A stretch of 64,000 bases of DNA from Quercus robur (taxonomy: Eukaryota > Streptophyta > Magnoliopsida > Fagales > Fagaceae): assembly GCF_932294415.1 (NCBI RefSeq), contig NC_065543.1:42244277-42308276 (forward strand), read 5' to 3'. Below the pieces are notes generated by a model. The model did not search any database, was not told the origin of the DNA, and saw only the letters and a list, made by a program, of their open reading frames with translations. Shown here piece after piece: positions 54,610-64,000 of the stretch (position 1 is its first letter; each line of letters begins with the position of its first letter). Both the position numbers and the translations under genes were made by a program.

Positions 54610-54925
54610 AAATCACTCACTCAGCCTCACGCAGCTCTCCCTCACGCAGCCCTCCCTCACGCAGCCCTCCCTCACTCCCTCACTCCGACTGGCAGCTCTC
54701 CCTCACTCCGTCGCCCATCTCCAGTCACGCACAGCTCTCCCTCACTCCCTCACTCCGACTGGCAGCTCTCCCTCACTCCGTCGCCCATCTCCAGTCACCC
54801 ATCTCCAGTCACCCATCTCCCTCACTCCCTCACGCAGCTCACGCAACTCTCCCTCACTCCCTCACGCAGCACGCAGCACACAGCTCTCCCTCACTCCCTC
54901 ACTCCGCAGCTCATCTCCAGGTTTG
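54610..54925. repeat. Subterminal CTCCCTCACTC-type repeats in the hAT element
   Basis: CAGCTCTCCCTCACTCCCTC, CGTCGCCCATCTCCAGTCAC and CACGCAGC phrases recur many times. The pair CCAGGTTTGTGTCACCGGTTCTTT occurs at 54917 and again at 55144, so part of this block has been duplicated downstream. Subterminal repeats are common transposase-binding sites in hAT elements; that role is inferred. Confidence 0.7.
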
Positions 54926-55940
54926 TGTCACCGGTTCTTTTTTTTTTTTTTTTTTTTTTAAGAGACCTGAAAGGGTATTGTTCTGTTCTTAAACGATTGA
55001 TTATTGTTCTGTTCTCAGGAACATTTGGATGATAAGCATCTGAGTCGATTCTTGGAAGCTGATACCCTTGTCAATCTCAACGAATCCACTTAACGGACCA
55101 CCTCACTCCCTCACTCAGCTCTCCCTCACTCCGCAGCTCATCTCCAGGTTTGTGTCACCGGTTCTTTTTTTGTTTTTTTTTTTTGCTGTAATGTTTTTTT
55201 TTTTGCTGTAATGTTGTTGAGCTTCATTGTTTTTGTATTTTTAATTTTAAGTTTAATTTTTTTTTGCTGTAATGTTATGGAGCTTCATTGTTCTTGGTCT
55301 TTTCTTGATTTTGACAAGTCAATGTTGACATCTATGTTATTGAAATTGATTCAACAGTATTTTTTCATCTCTGTATTTGCCTCCACTTATTATCTCTCTG
55401 CCTTCTTAGTATAAGACACATGAATTCTGTACCAAGCTTTTGATCTATTTACATTTGATCTAATACAGATTGCTTTTTTCTGATTGGTTTTGTATACTTA
55501 TACGGGTTGCTTTTCTGGTAAGGTTTTAAAGACAGTATATTGTTATTCTAATAGAATTAGAAATTTCCCAGTAAGCATAGTTGTTATACTCTTTGGATTT
55601 CTATTATGTCTTGTGGAATATCTTGTATTGGTGATATTTGGGTATTGATATTTGTTTTTACTATGTATTTGGTGGATTGATATGTGGCCCAGGGAATGTT
55701 GGGATTCCAATTGTTTACCTCTTGAGAAGTAAACACCAGAATTTCAGATACCTTTTGTAATTTTCTTTTTTTAGAGAATTTGGAGTTTAATAGGATTGGC
55801 TTATTTATTTTTGATTGGCAATTTTGTATATGATTTTGTAATTTGTTTGAGAAATTGAATATCCCTTTTTGCAAAATGATTAGTAGCTCAAAGCTTGCTC
55901 TTGAACAAAACTTATCAAATTTCAACATGCAGATCCTAAA

Positions 55941-58785
55941 ATGGAGATGGAAGACACAAACACAGACACAGACAAATCTGGTTCTTCCTCGCCAAGTGGT
56001 TCTCCCTTGAGAACCGGATGTTGTCCCTTGCCGACTTTGCGGTCTCCTTCGCCATTTTCACGGTCACCCTCACCATTGTCACCTGGCAGTTCACCCTCAG
56101 GATCACCATTAAATGAGTAAGTGTTTGAATTTGTAGTTAATCAATGAGTATGTGTAATAATAAATTTGTGATAATTTGTTTTGATTCTAACTCCCAAACT
56201 TTTGAACCAATTAGGAATCCGAAATCTCCGACGGTGGACTTAGTAGGAGAAGACTTAGAGGTAGAGGAACAAGAAGGGACAGAGAGAGAGCAAGAGCCTA
56301 CAAATGAGGACTTGGATACAAGTAGAAAAAGAAAGACTACCTCAGATGTTTGGTCTCACTTTACAAGGAAGAAAGTTGACGGAAAAGTTAAAGCCCAATG
56401 CCATCATTGTAACAAACTTTACTTGGGTGAGTCTAACCAAGGTACAACTCATTTACGTAATCATTTAGCAAGATGTCCACGAATGAAATTTAAAGATATA
56501 AGGGATATGAGACAACAAGTTTTGATCAAACAACAAAATAAGGTGGATGGAACCATGAGTTTAAGTACTTATCAATTTGATCAAGTTAGAGTGAGGAATA
56601 AGCTTGCCCGTATGGTCATCCTACATGAATATCCTCTTTCAATGGTTGACCATATTGGGTTTAAAGAATTTGTGACCGATCTTCAACCTATGTTTAAACT
56701 TGTCACAAGAAATACTTTGAAGAGTGACATTTTTAAGATCTATGATAATGAGAGGGAGAAAGCTTTGAAGATGATGGACAAGAATGGAAGTAAGGTGGCC
56801 ATTACAACCGATATGTGGACTTCAAGTAACAAAAAGAGAGGGTTTATGGTCATTACCGCTCATTTCATTGATCATACTTGGATGTTGCAAAGCCGGGTTC
56901 TAAGGTAATTTTTTTATCTATAAATTGAATGTTAAAGACTTTACATTTAGAATGATTTTTGAATTATGTTATAATTATTCATATTATTTTTCTAGGTTTG
57001 TTTATGTTCCTTCTCCACACATAAAAGAAGTTCTTGCTGAAGTCCTTGTTGATTGTTTTTTAGAGTGGAACATTGATAGGAAGTTGTCTACAATTACTGT
57101 TGATAATTGTAGTACTAATGATGCCATGATTAGACTTCTTTTGAATAAGCTTGATACTAGTTCTCTTATGTTGGGTGGGTCTATGTTGCATATGAGGTGT
57201 GCTGCACATATTTTGAATTTGATTGTTCAAGATGGGTTGTCTCTTATTGGTGATGGTATTGAGAGGATTCGTGATAGTGTGATTTATTGGACTGGATCAC
57301 CAAAAAGAAGGCAAAAATTTGAAGAAAATGCACGTCAATTGCGTGTTCAATGCACCAAAGAGTTAGTCTTAGATTGTAAAACTCGTTGGAATTCAACTTA
57401 CTTAATGCTTTCTACTGCATTGATTTATAAAGATGTTTTCTCACGTTTGGCTAAACGTGAAATATCTTATACTTGTTTACCATATGATTATGATTGGGAG
57501 TTAGCCAAAGATATTTGTGGGAGGTTGGAGTTGTTTCATAGTGCGACTGAGTTTTTCTCTGGTCGTAAGTACCCTACAACTAATATGTATTTTAATGTGG
57601 TGTGTGAGTTGAAAATTGCATTGAATGAATGGAGTGTGTATTCAAATGAGATGATAAGTACGATGGCGGAAAGTATGCTTGCTAAGTTTAATTCTTATTG
57701 GGCTAATGTTAGTGTTGTTATGGCTATTGCTGCTATCTTAGATCCAAGATATAAGATGAAGTTATTAGAATTTTATTATCCTAAAATTTATGGTGATAAT
57801 TCTAATTTGGAGATTGAAAAAATTAAGAATCTTTGTTATGATTTACTTGATGAGTATGGTGATATAAATGAGTCCTCTGTAGATAATGAAGGAAGTTCCC
57901 ATGTTCCTGCTAGTACTTCAAGCCCTGTGGCACAAATGAAATTTAGGTTGAGTGGGGCAATGTCATCTTTTGCTAAGTTTAATTCTTATTGGGCTAATGT
58001 TAGTGTTGTTATGGCTATTGCTGCTATCTTAGATCCAAGATATAAGATGAAGTTATTAGAATTTTATTATCCTAAAATTTATGGTGATAATTCTAATTTG
58101 GAGATTGAAAAAATTAAGAATCTTTGTTATGATTTACTTGATGAGTATGGTGATATAAATGAGTCCTCTGTAGATAATGAAGGAAGTTCCCATGTTCCTG
58201 CTAGTACTTCAAGCCCTGTGGCACAAATGAAATTTAGGTTGAGTGGGGCAATGTCATCTTTTGATGAGTTTGTGAATAATAGTTCAAGTAGTTCAAAGAA
58301 ACATGGGAGTGCTAGAATGGAATTTGATCATTTCATTGATGAGGGAGTGTTGAAGAGGAGTGAAGATTTTGATATTTTGGGATGGTGGAAAAGTAATGGT
58401 TTAAAGTATCCTACTTTACAAAGGATTGCAAGAGATATTTTAGCCATTCCTATTACAACTGTTGCTTCAGAATCGGCCTTTAGCACTAGTGGGAGACTTT
58501 TAAGTCCACACCGTAGTAGGCTACATCCCAAGACTATAGAGGCAATGATGTGTGCTCAGAATTGGTTATGGAGTGAAATCAACGGTTAGTAATTGTCTAA
58601 TTTCTATTTATAAAATTAAAATTGTAGTTTTATATTTGCTAGTTACAATTTGATATTTCATTCTTTAATTCATTGTTATTGTAGGTTCTTCAACTATGTC
58701 TGGAGATTGTACCGTTCAAACAATTCTTGATGATGGGGAGCCTAATGAAGAGGATGGGAGTTGTGTCACAATTATGGATGATTAG
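55941..58785 (+). CDS. hAT transposase (BED finger, RNase H-like core, hATC), four exons
   Basis: Exons 55941-56116, 56215-56904, 56996-58584 and 58685-58785 join in frame at GT-AG borders to give 851 residues. Exon 1 encodes a Ser/Pro-rich start. A BED zinc finger at about 100-155 has VWSHFTRKK, CHHCNKLY and HLRNHLARC. The RNase H-like core has AITTDMWTS and TVDNCSTNDAM, likely around the two catalytic Asp residues, and the CAAHILNLIVQDGL phrase. A DUF4413-type segment has WANVSVVMAIAAILDPRYK. The C-terminal hATC dimerisation domain has WWKSNGLKYPTLQRIARDI and ASESAFSTSGRLL. Residues 518-614 are repeated exactly as 615-711 by a 291-bp tandem duplication, making the protein 97 residues longer than a 754-residue form. 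No stop or frameshift is seen. Confidence 0.88.
57681..58262 (+). repeat. Exact in-frame 291-bp tandem duplication in the transposase gene
   Basis: Copies at 57681-57971 and 57972-58262 appear identical by eye. Each starts GCTAAGTTTAATTC and ends ATGTCATCTTTT. The length is 97 codons, so the frame is kept. Each copy carries the full DUF4413-like WANVSVVMAIAAILDPRYK segment and the acidic linker after it. Confidence 0.9.
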
Positions 58786-59130
58786 ACATTTTGTAATAAT
58801 TTAGTAGCCATTTTAATTTCTTAAACTTGTTGGATTAATTTGTTGGTTTGTAATTATTTTAAGCCTTTTTAGCATTTTGTAATTTTTTAGCCTTTTTAAT
58901 TTGTTGGTTTGTGGAGGATAAGACATTTTGTAATTTCTTACACTTGTAGGATTTGTTTTGTAACTTTTTATTTTTGAATTTCTTGAACTTGTTGGACTTT
59001 TGATACTTAGTTCTTGGACTTATTGGATTTATTTTATTTTTATGTTTAGTTGGTGAATTTAGTTATGATTTACTGATTTATAGATGTATTGATGTTTGGT
59101 GATTTATTGATTTATAGTTATGATTTATTG
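58786..59130. other. 3' untranslated region of the hAT transposase gene
   Basis: The sequence is T-rich with repeated TTTTGTAATTTNTTA and CTTGTTGGATT phrases. No further coding sequence is visible. Confidence 0.5.
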
Positions 59131-59280
59131 GCTGCCCAATGAATGGGCTTGAATTGGCTGCCTAATAATGCCTTGAATGAGCTTAAATTGGCTGCCCAAT
59201 GAATGGGCTTGAATGGGCTACCTAATAATGCCTTGAATGGGCTTAAATTGGCTGCCCAATGAATGGGCTTCAATTTGGCA
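59131..59280. repeat. Subterminal ~60-bp repeats at the hAT 3' side
   Basis: GGCTGCCCAATGAATGGGCT starts three units near 59130, 59190 and 59250. CTAATAATGCCTTGAATG lies between them. The block precedes the GC-rich right end of the element. Confidence 0.75.
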
Positions 59281-59500
59281 AAAAACAGCTCAATGGGCTT
59301 TAAAAAAAAAAAAAAATTAGTTGGGCCAGATTTGGGCCCAACAGGTTAAACGGGGCCCGCGGGGCCCGGCGGGGCGGGTCTGGGCCCCAGGAAAAAAACC
59401 CGATTATTATTCGGGCCGGGCCTGGGTTTAGGGTCTTGGCCCGCGGGTCGAGCCTGGGTATGCAAAAACCCGGCCCGAACCCGACCCGTTGCCATCCCTA

Positions 59501-60030
59501 CCGAGGACCATACAATACCTTGGTTCTATCCAAAACTCAGTTTTCTCATCTAAGTAGTTGGTTTCCCTATAGGTTTGAGTCCGAGGACCATACAATACCT
59601 TGGTTCTGTCCAAAACTCAGTTTTCTCATCTAAGTAGTTGGTTTCCCCATAGGTTTGAGTCCGAGGACCATGCAATACCTTGGTTTTGTCCAAAACTCAG
59701 TTTTCTCATCTAAGTAGTTGGTTTCCCCATAGGTTTGAGTTCGAGGACCATGCAATACTTTGGTTCTGTCCAAAACTCAGTTTTCTCATTTAAGTAGTTG
59801 GTTTCCCCATAGGTTTGAGTCTGAGGACCATGCAATACCTTGGTTCTGTCCAAAACTCAGTTTTCTCATCTAAGTAGTTGGTTTCCCCATAGGTTTGAGT
59901 TCGAGGACCATGCAATACCTTGGTTCTGTCCAAAACTCAGTTTTCTCATCTAAGTAGTTGGTTTCCCCATAGGTTTGAGTCCGAGGACCATGCAATACCT
60001 TGGTTCTGTAAAAAACTCAGTTTTCGATAC
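59501..60030 (-). repeat. Tandem array of ~80-bp units, right part
   Basis: The array cut by the hAT element continues here with about six more units (near 59551, 59631, 59711, 59791, 59871 and 59951). They have the added phrase CTCAGTTTTCTCATCTAAG, so they are about 4 bp longer than the left units. They are highly similar to each other. Confidence 0.9.
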
Positions 60031-60278
60031 GTAGTTGGGGGGAAATGACCCCTCAGCTATGGCCTGGGACCTTGGTTTTAGGGGGATTGGCTCCTCGGCC
60101 AAGCCCCTAGAACCATCCATGCGATTGACGCTACAAAGCGTAGCCCCTAGTCAAGAATCATAGCCCCTAGTGGAACTCTACGCTAGAACACTATAACCGG
60201 CTGTTAGAAATGACAAGGGGACTTTCTCGACCTATTGTCTATGCCAACACACAAGCCTTTCCCACAGACGGCGCCAAT

Positions 60279-60956
60279 TGTAAGGACACGATTCGTAACG
60301 ACCCGCAACGGTGTTGGGCTCGCACGTAAAAAGTCCCAAACAATATCATTTGTAGAGCGTGGGTTTGAAAGGCTAGGTCTTGGTCACCAGACGGTGGGTT
60401 TTTCGTGGTGTTCATACATGGTTAAGTCGTCTTCGCCCTAGGAGTCTTTCTCCTGGAGGCAGTTGGGAGGATCTGGTTTTTGGCCATTTTTCCCAACCTC
60501 TTCCTTTGGATCCTTACTTTTCCTTTTATACCGGCCCGTATCCTTTATCCAACGTCCATGTGTAGGATCGACCTTTCCAAGATTGATACTTGTCCCATCA
60601 ACCCATACCCAGAGTGGTTGGGGGTGGTTGTAAAAACTGAAGGGTATGGTTCTGTCAGGTGCAGAGTATTGAATGACAGTAAGGGCAGCTTTTTCTTTGT
60701 CCTTGGTCGTTAAACTATCCAGCTTATCCTTCCCTATTGACTTAGATATTTTTAGATTTTTTCCAAATTGTTCCTATACCGTTTTTGTCATTCCTTCCAG
60801 GGGGACCTCGGACATACCTCGGACTGAATCGTCCTCGGCCGTGTCCCAAGACTATTTTGTACTTGTATTACCTATCCTTGGCTATAGCCTTCCTCGGCTC
60901 GGGCCTTGGGCCCCAATGAATAAATGGGTCAAGGCCGCAAATTATTGGGCCTCACA
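60279..60956 (-). repeat. Right (5') LTR of the non-autonomous element
   Basis: It matches 51627-52305 with about 4% difference. On the minus strand it is followed by the primer site at 60278-60262. Confidence 0.88.
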
Positions 60957-61204
60957 ATACTTTATTAGAAAATAATTGCATCGTTTTAAGAAGAGTTTGA
61001 AACTAATACCTTCTTAGAACAAGAGATTGTCTAGAGATTTTAGGATAGATGAGGGAGATCGAATTAGAGAAACAAGAGGAAAAAAAAGAGTGAAGAATAG
61101 AAAAGAGGAGAAATATATAAAACATAATTAAAAAGATATGTTCATCACATCAACAGTTTGTAAAATTTTTTGTCAAAAAGTTTGTATCTCTAGCATTACT
61201 CTAA

Positions 61205-61340
61205 CAGAATTAGTTAAATAGTTAATAACCTATAAGATAAATACAGCTGGATTAAACACCCACGTAACTGCACGTGTCACAACTAACTTTGCTAACAGAA
61301 AAATACTAGTCGCTAACCCGTGCGATGCACGGGATTAACA
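61205..61340 (-). mobile_element. Helitron-like 3' terminus next to a dispersed repeat
   Basis: On the minus strand the hairpin CCCGTGCATCGCACGGG (61333-61317) is followed by TTAGCGA and then CTAG (61309-61306) and T. A hairpin a few bases before CTRR at an A/T target site is the signature of Helitron 3' ends. The element would extend to the right on the plus strand; I could not find its 5' TC end. The 61205-61305 part matches 42265-42415. Confidence 0.4.
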
Positions 61341-61680
61341 AAAAAAAAAAAAAAAAAAACAATATTGCAATTATCATCTCCATAAAAATACATACATGCC
61401 GAAAAGATTAATACCACTACCATAGGTCCATTGGCAATGAAGTTATTTTCATAGTTACATATATACTATGAATAAACAAATAAACAAATTGCAATAATGA
61501 TCGCAATCTTATTTTCATAATAAATAAATAGAATATAGTTACCAATGTCAAATTCTTTTGCTATGCATCAAATAGAGTAGAGAAAGAACATAATACAACA
61601 AATCTGCATTATATAGTACATCATATATTTATTCAACATAAAACATTGAGTTTTATAAATCTTCTTTGCTTGCTCACATT
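61341..61680. other. AT-rich spacer
   Basis: An A run lies at 61339-61360 and there are short TAAATAAATA repeats. No gene is recognised. Confidence 0.35.
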
Positions 61681-61699
61681 CCCAACCACGTCTCTTGTG

Positions 61700-61850
61700 C
61701 TAAGATACCATAGATATTGCTTTTTCAAAATCATGAATAGACTTTGCCAATAAAGCCTTCTCCATGTCAAACCCTTTTGCTTTGCCTTGAAATAGTTCCT
61801 AGAAAACAGCTGCTTTACCCAAGTTAGGGGCTTTGAGAATAGAAGAAGAT
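61700..61850 (-). pseudogene. Exon-like fragment of an unrecognised gene
   Basis: One minus-strand frame encodes APNLGKAAVF, a stop, then ELFQGKAKGFDMEKALLAKS, IHDFEKAISMVS and a stop. The composition looks like a real helical protein rather than random AT-rich sequence, but the in-frame stop shows it is broken. I do not recognise the family. It may have been captured by the possible Helitron ending at 61306. Confidence 0.3.
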
Positions 61851-62529
61851 TTATAGTATTTGAGAAAGTGCGATAACCACAACATATTGGTGTTATTTTC
61901 ATATATAACAAATAACGAAATGTGGAAACACCATTACTAAACAAAACGTATTCTTTAATCTCAGAAAGTATCATTAACAGGCAATTCTGTCAACTTCTTC
62001 TCTCTTTTCTTAAGGGAAAAAAAAAAATTGCTTTACACCTACCATAGGCAAAAGGACCATAATCCAAAGCTCTACCCAAATACAATTTAGGATAGTTAAG
62101 GACAACCAATATGAGAATCAACTTCAAAATAATTAAATAAGAAATAAAGACCACCATAGCTCAATTTTTAAAGTAGCTTTCCTCATAGACACATGCATAA
62201 GAAATCACTATATCAGACGCATAAAGAATCAACATTTAAAGCAACCCAAATGAGATTTCAAGAAAAATAAGCTCGATTATGAAACCCATATGTCATAGTA
62301 GTGAAGCTAAAATTTTCTTAACTGTGACTTATGAACAATTATGAAGCATATATAAATCATTAAACAAACTTTTTAAAAAATCAATGACATAGATAATCCA
62401 TTTTCACAACCCTTTCTTCTACCAAAGTTCCAGACTTGTCCTGTAAATTCACCTACTTGGCTGCCCTGTTTTTAATTGATATAATGGTGGTTAGGATGTT
62501 GAGAGATAAGTAGAGACTCTTTTTACTTT

Positions 62530-62850
62530 CAAACAGGGTATAATCAAGCCAAGTCTCACATGTGTATGAGATACAAATTGCAATGCCATCAACAGGATAT
62601 AATATGTATGAGATACCCTCACTGAGATACAAATTGCAATACCTGGTCGATACCATATCTCAAAACAGGAGAAGCAGAGTAACCGTAAGATTTTCCATAG
62701 CTCAAGGGTATCTCATAAGATTTTCCATAATCAAGCCAAGTCTCACATGTGTATGAGATACAAATTGCAATGCCATCAACAGGAATAGACATAATAAGCA
62801 TAGTAACTGTAAGAAACAGCAATTAAACTTCCTTAGCTCAAGGGTTCAAT
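62530..62850. repeat. ~199-bp partial tandem duplication
   Basis: TCAAGCCAAGTCTCACATGT, GTATGAGATACAAATTGCAA and TGCCATCAACAGGA occur at 62534-62597 and again at 62733-62783. Shorter pieces (GAGATACAAATTGCAATACC, ATAAGATTTTCCATA, CTCAAGGGT) repeat in between. No coding is supported. Confidence 0.65.
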
Positions 62851-63194
62851 TGTTCCCCATATGCAGAATCCCACTAAGACCTAGCATCAAACACCTCACA
62901 GGCACAACCATTTAAATTGCCACAATGATTTCTTGTATACGAGTGTTTCAATTTAGGTCCACGACAACCGGTTGTCTGTGGGGGATAAGGTTCTTATTAT
63001 AATAACAACAACTTTAGTGGGTGAGGCATTTATGAACACGATACTTTATAGTTACATCAGAATCTTTCTGTGTCCTTGATCACTAAGGAGACACAGTAAA
63101 CCAAGTGTGGTGGATAAATCATGACTAAAAGTCATATGATCCATTGGTTAATACTAATAGGGCAATAGATGATCGTTCTTAGCTATAATAAAAT
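62851..63194. other. Spacer without recognisable gene
   Basis: No repeat, RNA or coding feature is evident in this interval. Confidence 0.35.
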
Positions 63195-63335
63195 ATGAAG
63201 ACGAAGCAGAAGAAGAGTTTGAAGAAGTTACCCATGACTGGATTAGATTACGGCTTGCTCTTGCTCTTCTTCGTCATCTTCTTCTTTGACAATCTTTATC
63301 TTAACAAACTACACGCCCAAAAGAACACCATATGA
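63195..63335 (+). CDS. Possible small membrane-anchored peptide (46 codons), doubtful
   Basis: From ATG 63195 a short frame encodes a basic start (MKTKQKKSLKKLP), a strongly hydrophobic stretch (YGLLLLFFVIFFF) and a polar tail (LNKLHAQKNTI). The pattern resembles a signal anchor. A second in-frame ATG is at 63234. No family is recognised, and a repeat of CTTCTTC-type sequence could produce this by chance. Confidence 0.15.
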   Translation: MKTKQKKSLKKLPMTGLDYGLLLLFFVIFFFDNLYLNKLHAQKNTI

Positions 63336-63349
63336 GTTGTTATTTCAGA

Positions 63350-63480
63350 TTAGTTTACATCCCCAAAATCACGGATCTTCAAAATCGTTTTTTGCTTTTG
63401 GGTTGTGGGTTTGATATGGTCTGATTATGGTGGTTTACATCCCCAAAATCGCCCAAAATCGCGGATCTTCAAAATCCCAT
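63350..63480. repeat. Short duplication around CATCCCCAAAATC
   Basis: GGTTTACATCCCCAAAATCG and CGGATCTTCAAAATC occur at about 63352-63390 and again at 63432-63478. The two copies are about 80 bp apart and non-coding. Confidence 0.6.
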
Positions 63481-63630
63481 CTACACACTAAAATAAATGA
63501 ATAAATTCTCAACATTTGGATAACCAAAAAAATCTAAAGCGCATCCAAACAACTTCTAAGAAACCCAATGACCCAGAATCGAAATCATCAAGAAGGAAAC
63601 GAAATAAAAAGCAATGGATTAGTAAAATAC

Positions 63631-63775
63631 CAACCGTAACCAAACGCGGAGGTACCGTAAGTCGTTTTTGTAACGGCGATCGGAATCGAAGGTCTGTGCA
63701 CACTTCTGCAAAAACCGTGGCAGCTTCTCATTCAGAACTTGCGAAGGTAGCGAATCCTTCATCTTTCTGATCCCT
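63631..63775 (-). pseudogene. BUB1/Mad3-type checkpoint gene exon (isolated or partial)
   Basis: On the minus strand an acceptor-like TATATACAG ends at 63776. It is followed by an open stretch encoding GIRKMKDSLPSQVLNEKLPRF, then LQKCAQTFDSDRRYKNDLRY and LRVWLRL, with a GT donor at 63630-63629. The phrase is the start of the Mad3/BUB1 homology region 1, a helical domain of spindle checkpoint kinases that contacts kinetochore proteins. An ATG at 63762 could serve as a start, but the residues before it also fit the family (RGIRKMK), so this is probably an internal exon. The next conserved exon (MDFVDDP region) is not found to the left in this window. It is either a captured or truncated gene piece, or a gene whose downstream exons lie beyond a long insertion. 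Confidence 0.6.
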
Positions 63776-63830
63776 CTGTATATACAAAAAGCCAAACAAT
63801 CTCACTTTTTAAAACCATTAACAGAGCTAC

Positions 63831-63831
<1 letters not shown>

Positions 63832-63862
<31 letters not shown>
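63832..63862. repeat. (AG)n microsatellite
   Basis: AG units run for about 30 bp, upstream on the minus strand of the BUB1-like exon and probably in its preceding intron or leader. Confidence 0.85.
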
Positions 63863-63864
<2 letters not shown>

Positions 63865-64000
63865 ATAGGCATACCGGAGCCATATGGTTGGTGATGCCTT
63901 CTTTCTAACTCAGACCTGACAGTATGGGGATGGCTTCTAGGCAGGATTGATTTTCAGTGTTGGGTTTTAGGGAAGGAGAAGGTAGAGAAAAAGAGACCAA

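Larger units (their letters stand above)
54345..59500 (+). mobile_element. Autonomous-looking hAT DNA transposon, 8-bp target duplication
   Basis: The left end TAGGGATGGCAATTTTGGCC and the reverse complement of the right end, TAGGGATGGCAACGGGTCGG, are terminal inverted repeats with GC-rich subterminal parts (CCCGACCCGCGGGT). CCGAGGAC, a piece of the host array unit, flanks both sides (54337-54344 and 59501-59508). The element is 5156 bp long and carries a four-exon transposase gene (55941-58785). TIR and duplication lengths are those of the hAT superfamily. Confidence 0.93.
51627..60956 (-). mobile_element. Non-autonomous Tat-related LTR element, split by a hAT transposon
   Basis: LTRs lie at 51627-52305 (679 bp) and 60279-60956 (678 bp). 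ATACT flanks the element at 51622-51626 and 60957-60961. Orientation is minus: next to the right LTR the reverse strand reads TTGGCGCCGTCTGTGGGAA, the primer site also used by the Tat element at 30167, and next to the left LTR it reads TTTGAGGGGCTAT, the polypurine tract. No gag or pol is present; without the hAT insertion the element is about 4.2 kb, so it depends on a relative (LARD-like). LTR divergence is about 4% by hand count, older than the Tat element. Its interior holds two tandem arrays and an antisense-side TATA box. Confidence 0.85.

Noticed and set aside
53926-60030. CRISPR-like regular repeats
   Set aside because: Units are contiguous 76-80-bp copies without unique spacers and lie inside an LTR element of a plant genome.
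1-64000. tRNA, rRNA or microRNA genes
   Set aside because: I scanned for tRNA box-like and rRNA-like sequence and saw none; a dedicated covariance search could still find one.

Overview
The window is eukaryotic nuclear DNA from a flowering plant, most likely a woody eudicot. The evidence is long AT-rich spacers, GT-AG introns, Tourist-type MITEs, Ty1/copia and Tat-type Ty3/gypsy retrotransposons, an L1-type plant LINE, a plant hAT transposon and plant-type host genes. A Fagaceae genome is my guess from general familiarity with such repeats; the sequence does not prove it. Host genes are sparse and transposable elements fill most of the window.

Layout. 1-2306: tandem array of about 450-bp units. 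2.7-4.8 kb: hairpin and long inverted-repeat elements. 5587-6384 (-): intact short-chain dehydrogenase/reductase (SDR) gene. 6.5-8.9 kb: repeat debris, a promoter-like block split by a terminal-inverted-repeat element, and a Tourist MITE. 11202-12341 (-): decayed Myb/SANT-like gene. 13778-22485: old broken Ty1/copia element whose right LTR carries a hAT-like insertion. 22486-25073: remnant of a Tat-type gypsy element. 26397-27632 (+): intact FCP1-like CTD phosphatase gene. 29065-40975: a Tourist-like MITE that received a solo LTR and then a 10.6-kb Tat-type gypsy element (30167-40761) with about 1.5% LTR divergence. 42703-43819 (+): second FCP1-like gene with a 2-bp frameshift near its start. 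About 44.5 kb: fragment of an SDR gene. 45190-50855 (-): full-length L1-type LINE with both ORFs open and a 13-bp target duplication. 51627-60956 (-): non-autonomous Tat-related LTR element, split by a 5156-bp hAT element (54345-59500). 61.2-64 kb: Helitron-like 3' end, small duplications and one exon of a BUB1/Mad3-type checkpoint gene.

How the parts relate. The two FCP1-like genes lie on the same strand and are separated almost only by mobile DNA, so they look like an old tandem pair pushed apart by insertions. The SDR gene and the SDR fragment 38 kb away suggest a second dispersed local duplication. The insertions can be ordered from their target duplications: MITE, then solo LTR and Tat element; non-autonomous LTR element, then hAT; copia element, then the insertion in its right LTR.

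The most unusual observations are: (1) a hAT transposase gene that is open across four exons but carries a seemingly exact in-frame 291-bp tandem duplication; (2) a related array of about 80-bp units, in the same orientation relative to the LTRs, in two otherwise different LTR elements; (3) an apparently intact LINE whose ORF1 stop and ORF2 start share an ATGA. Several open frames seem to begin at TTG or GTG; I reset those starts to the first plausible ATG. All divergence figures are hand counts.
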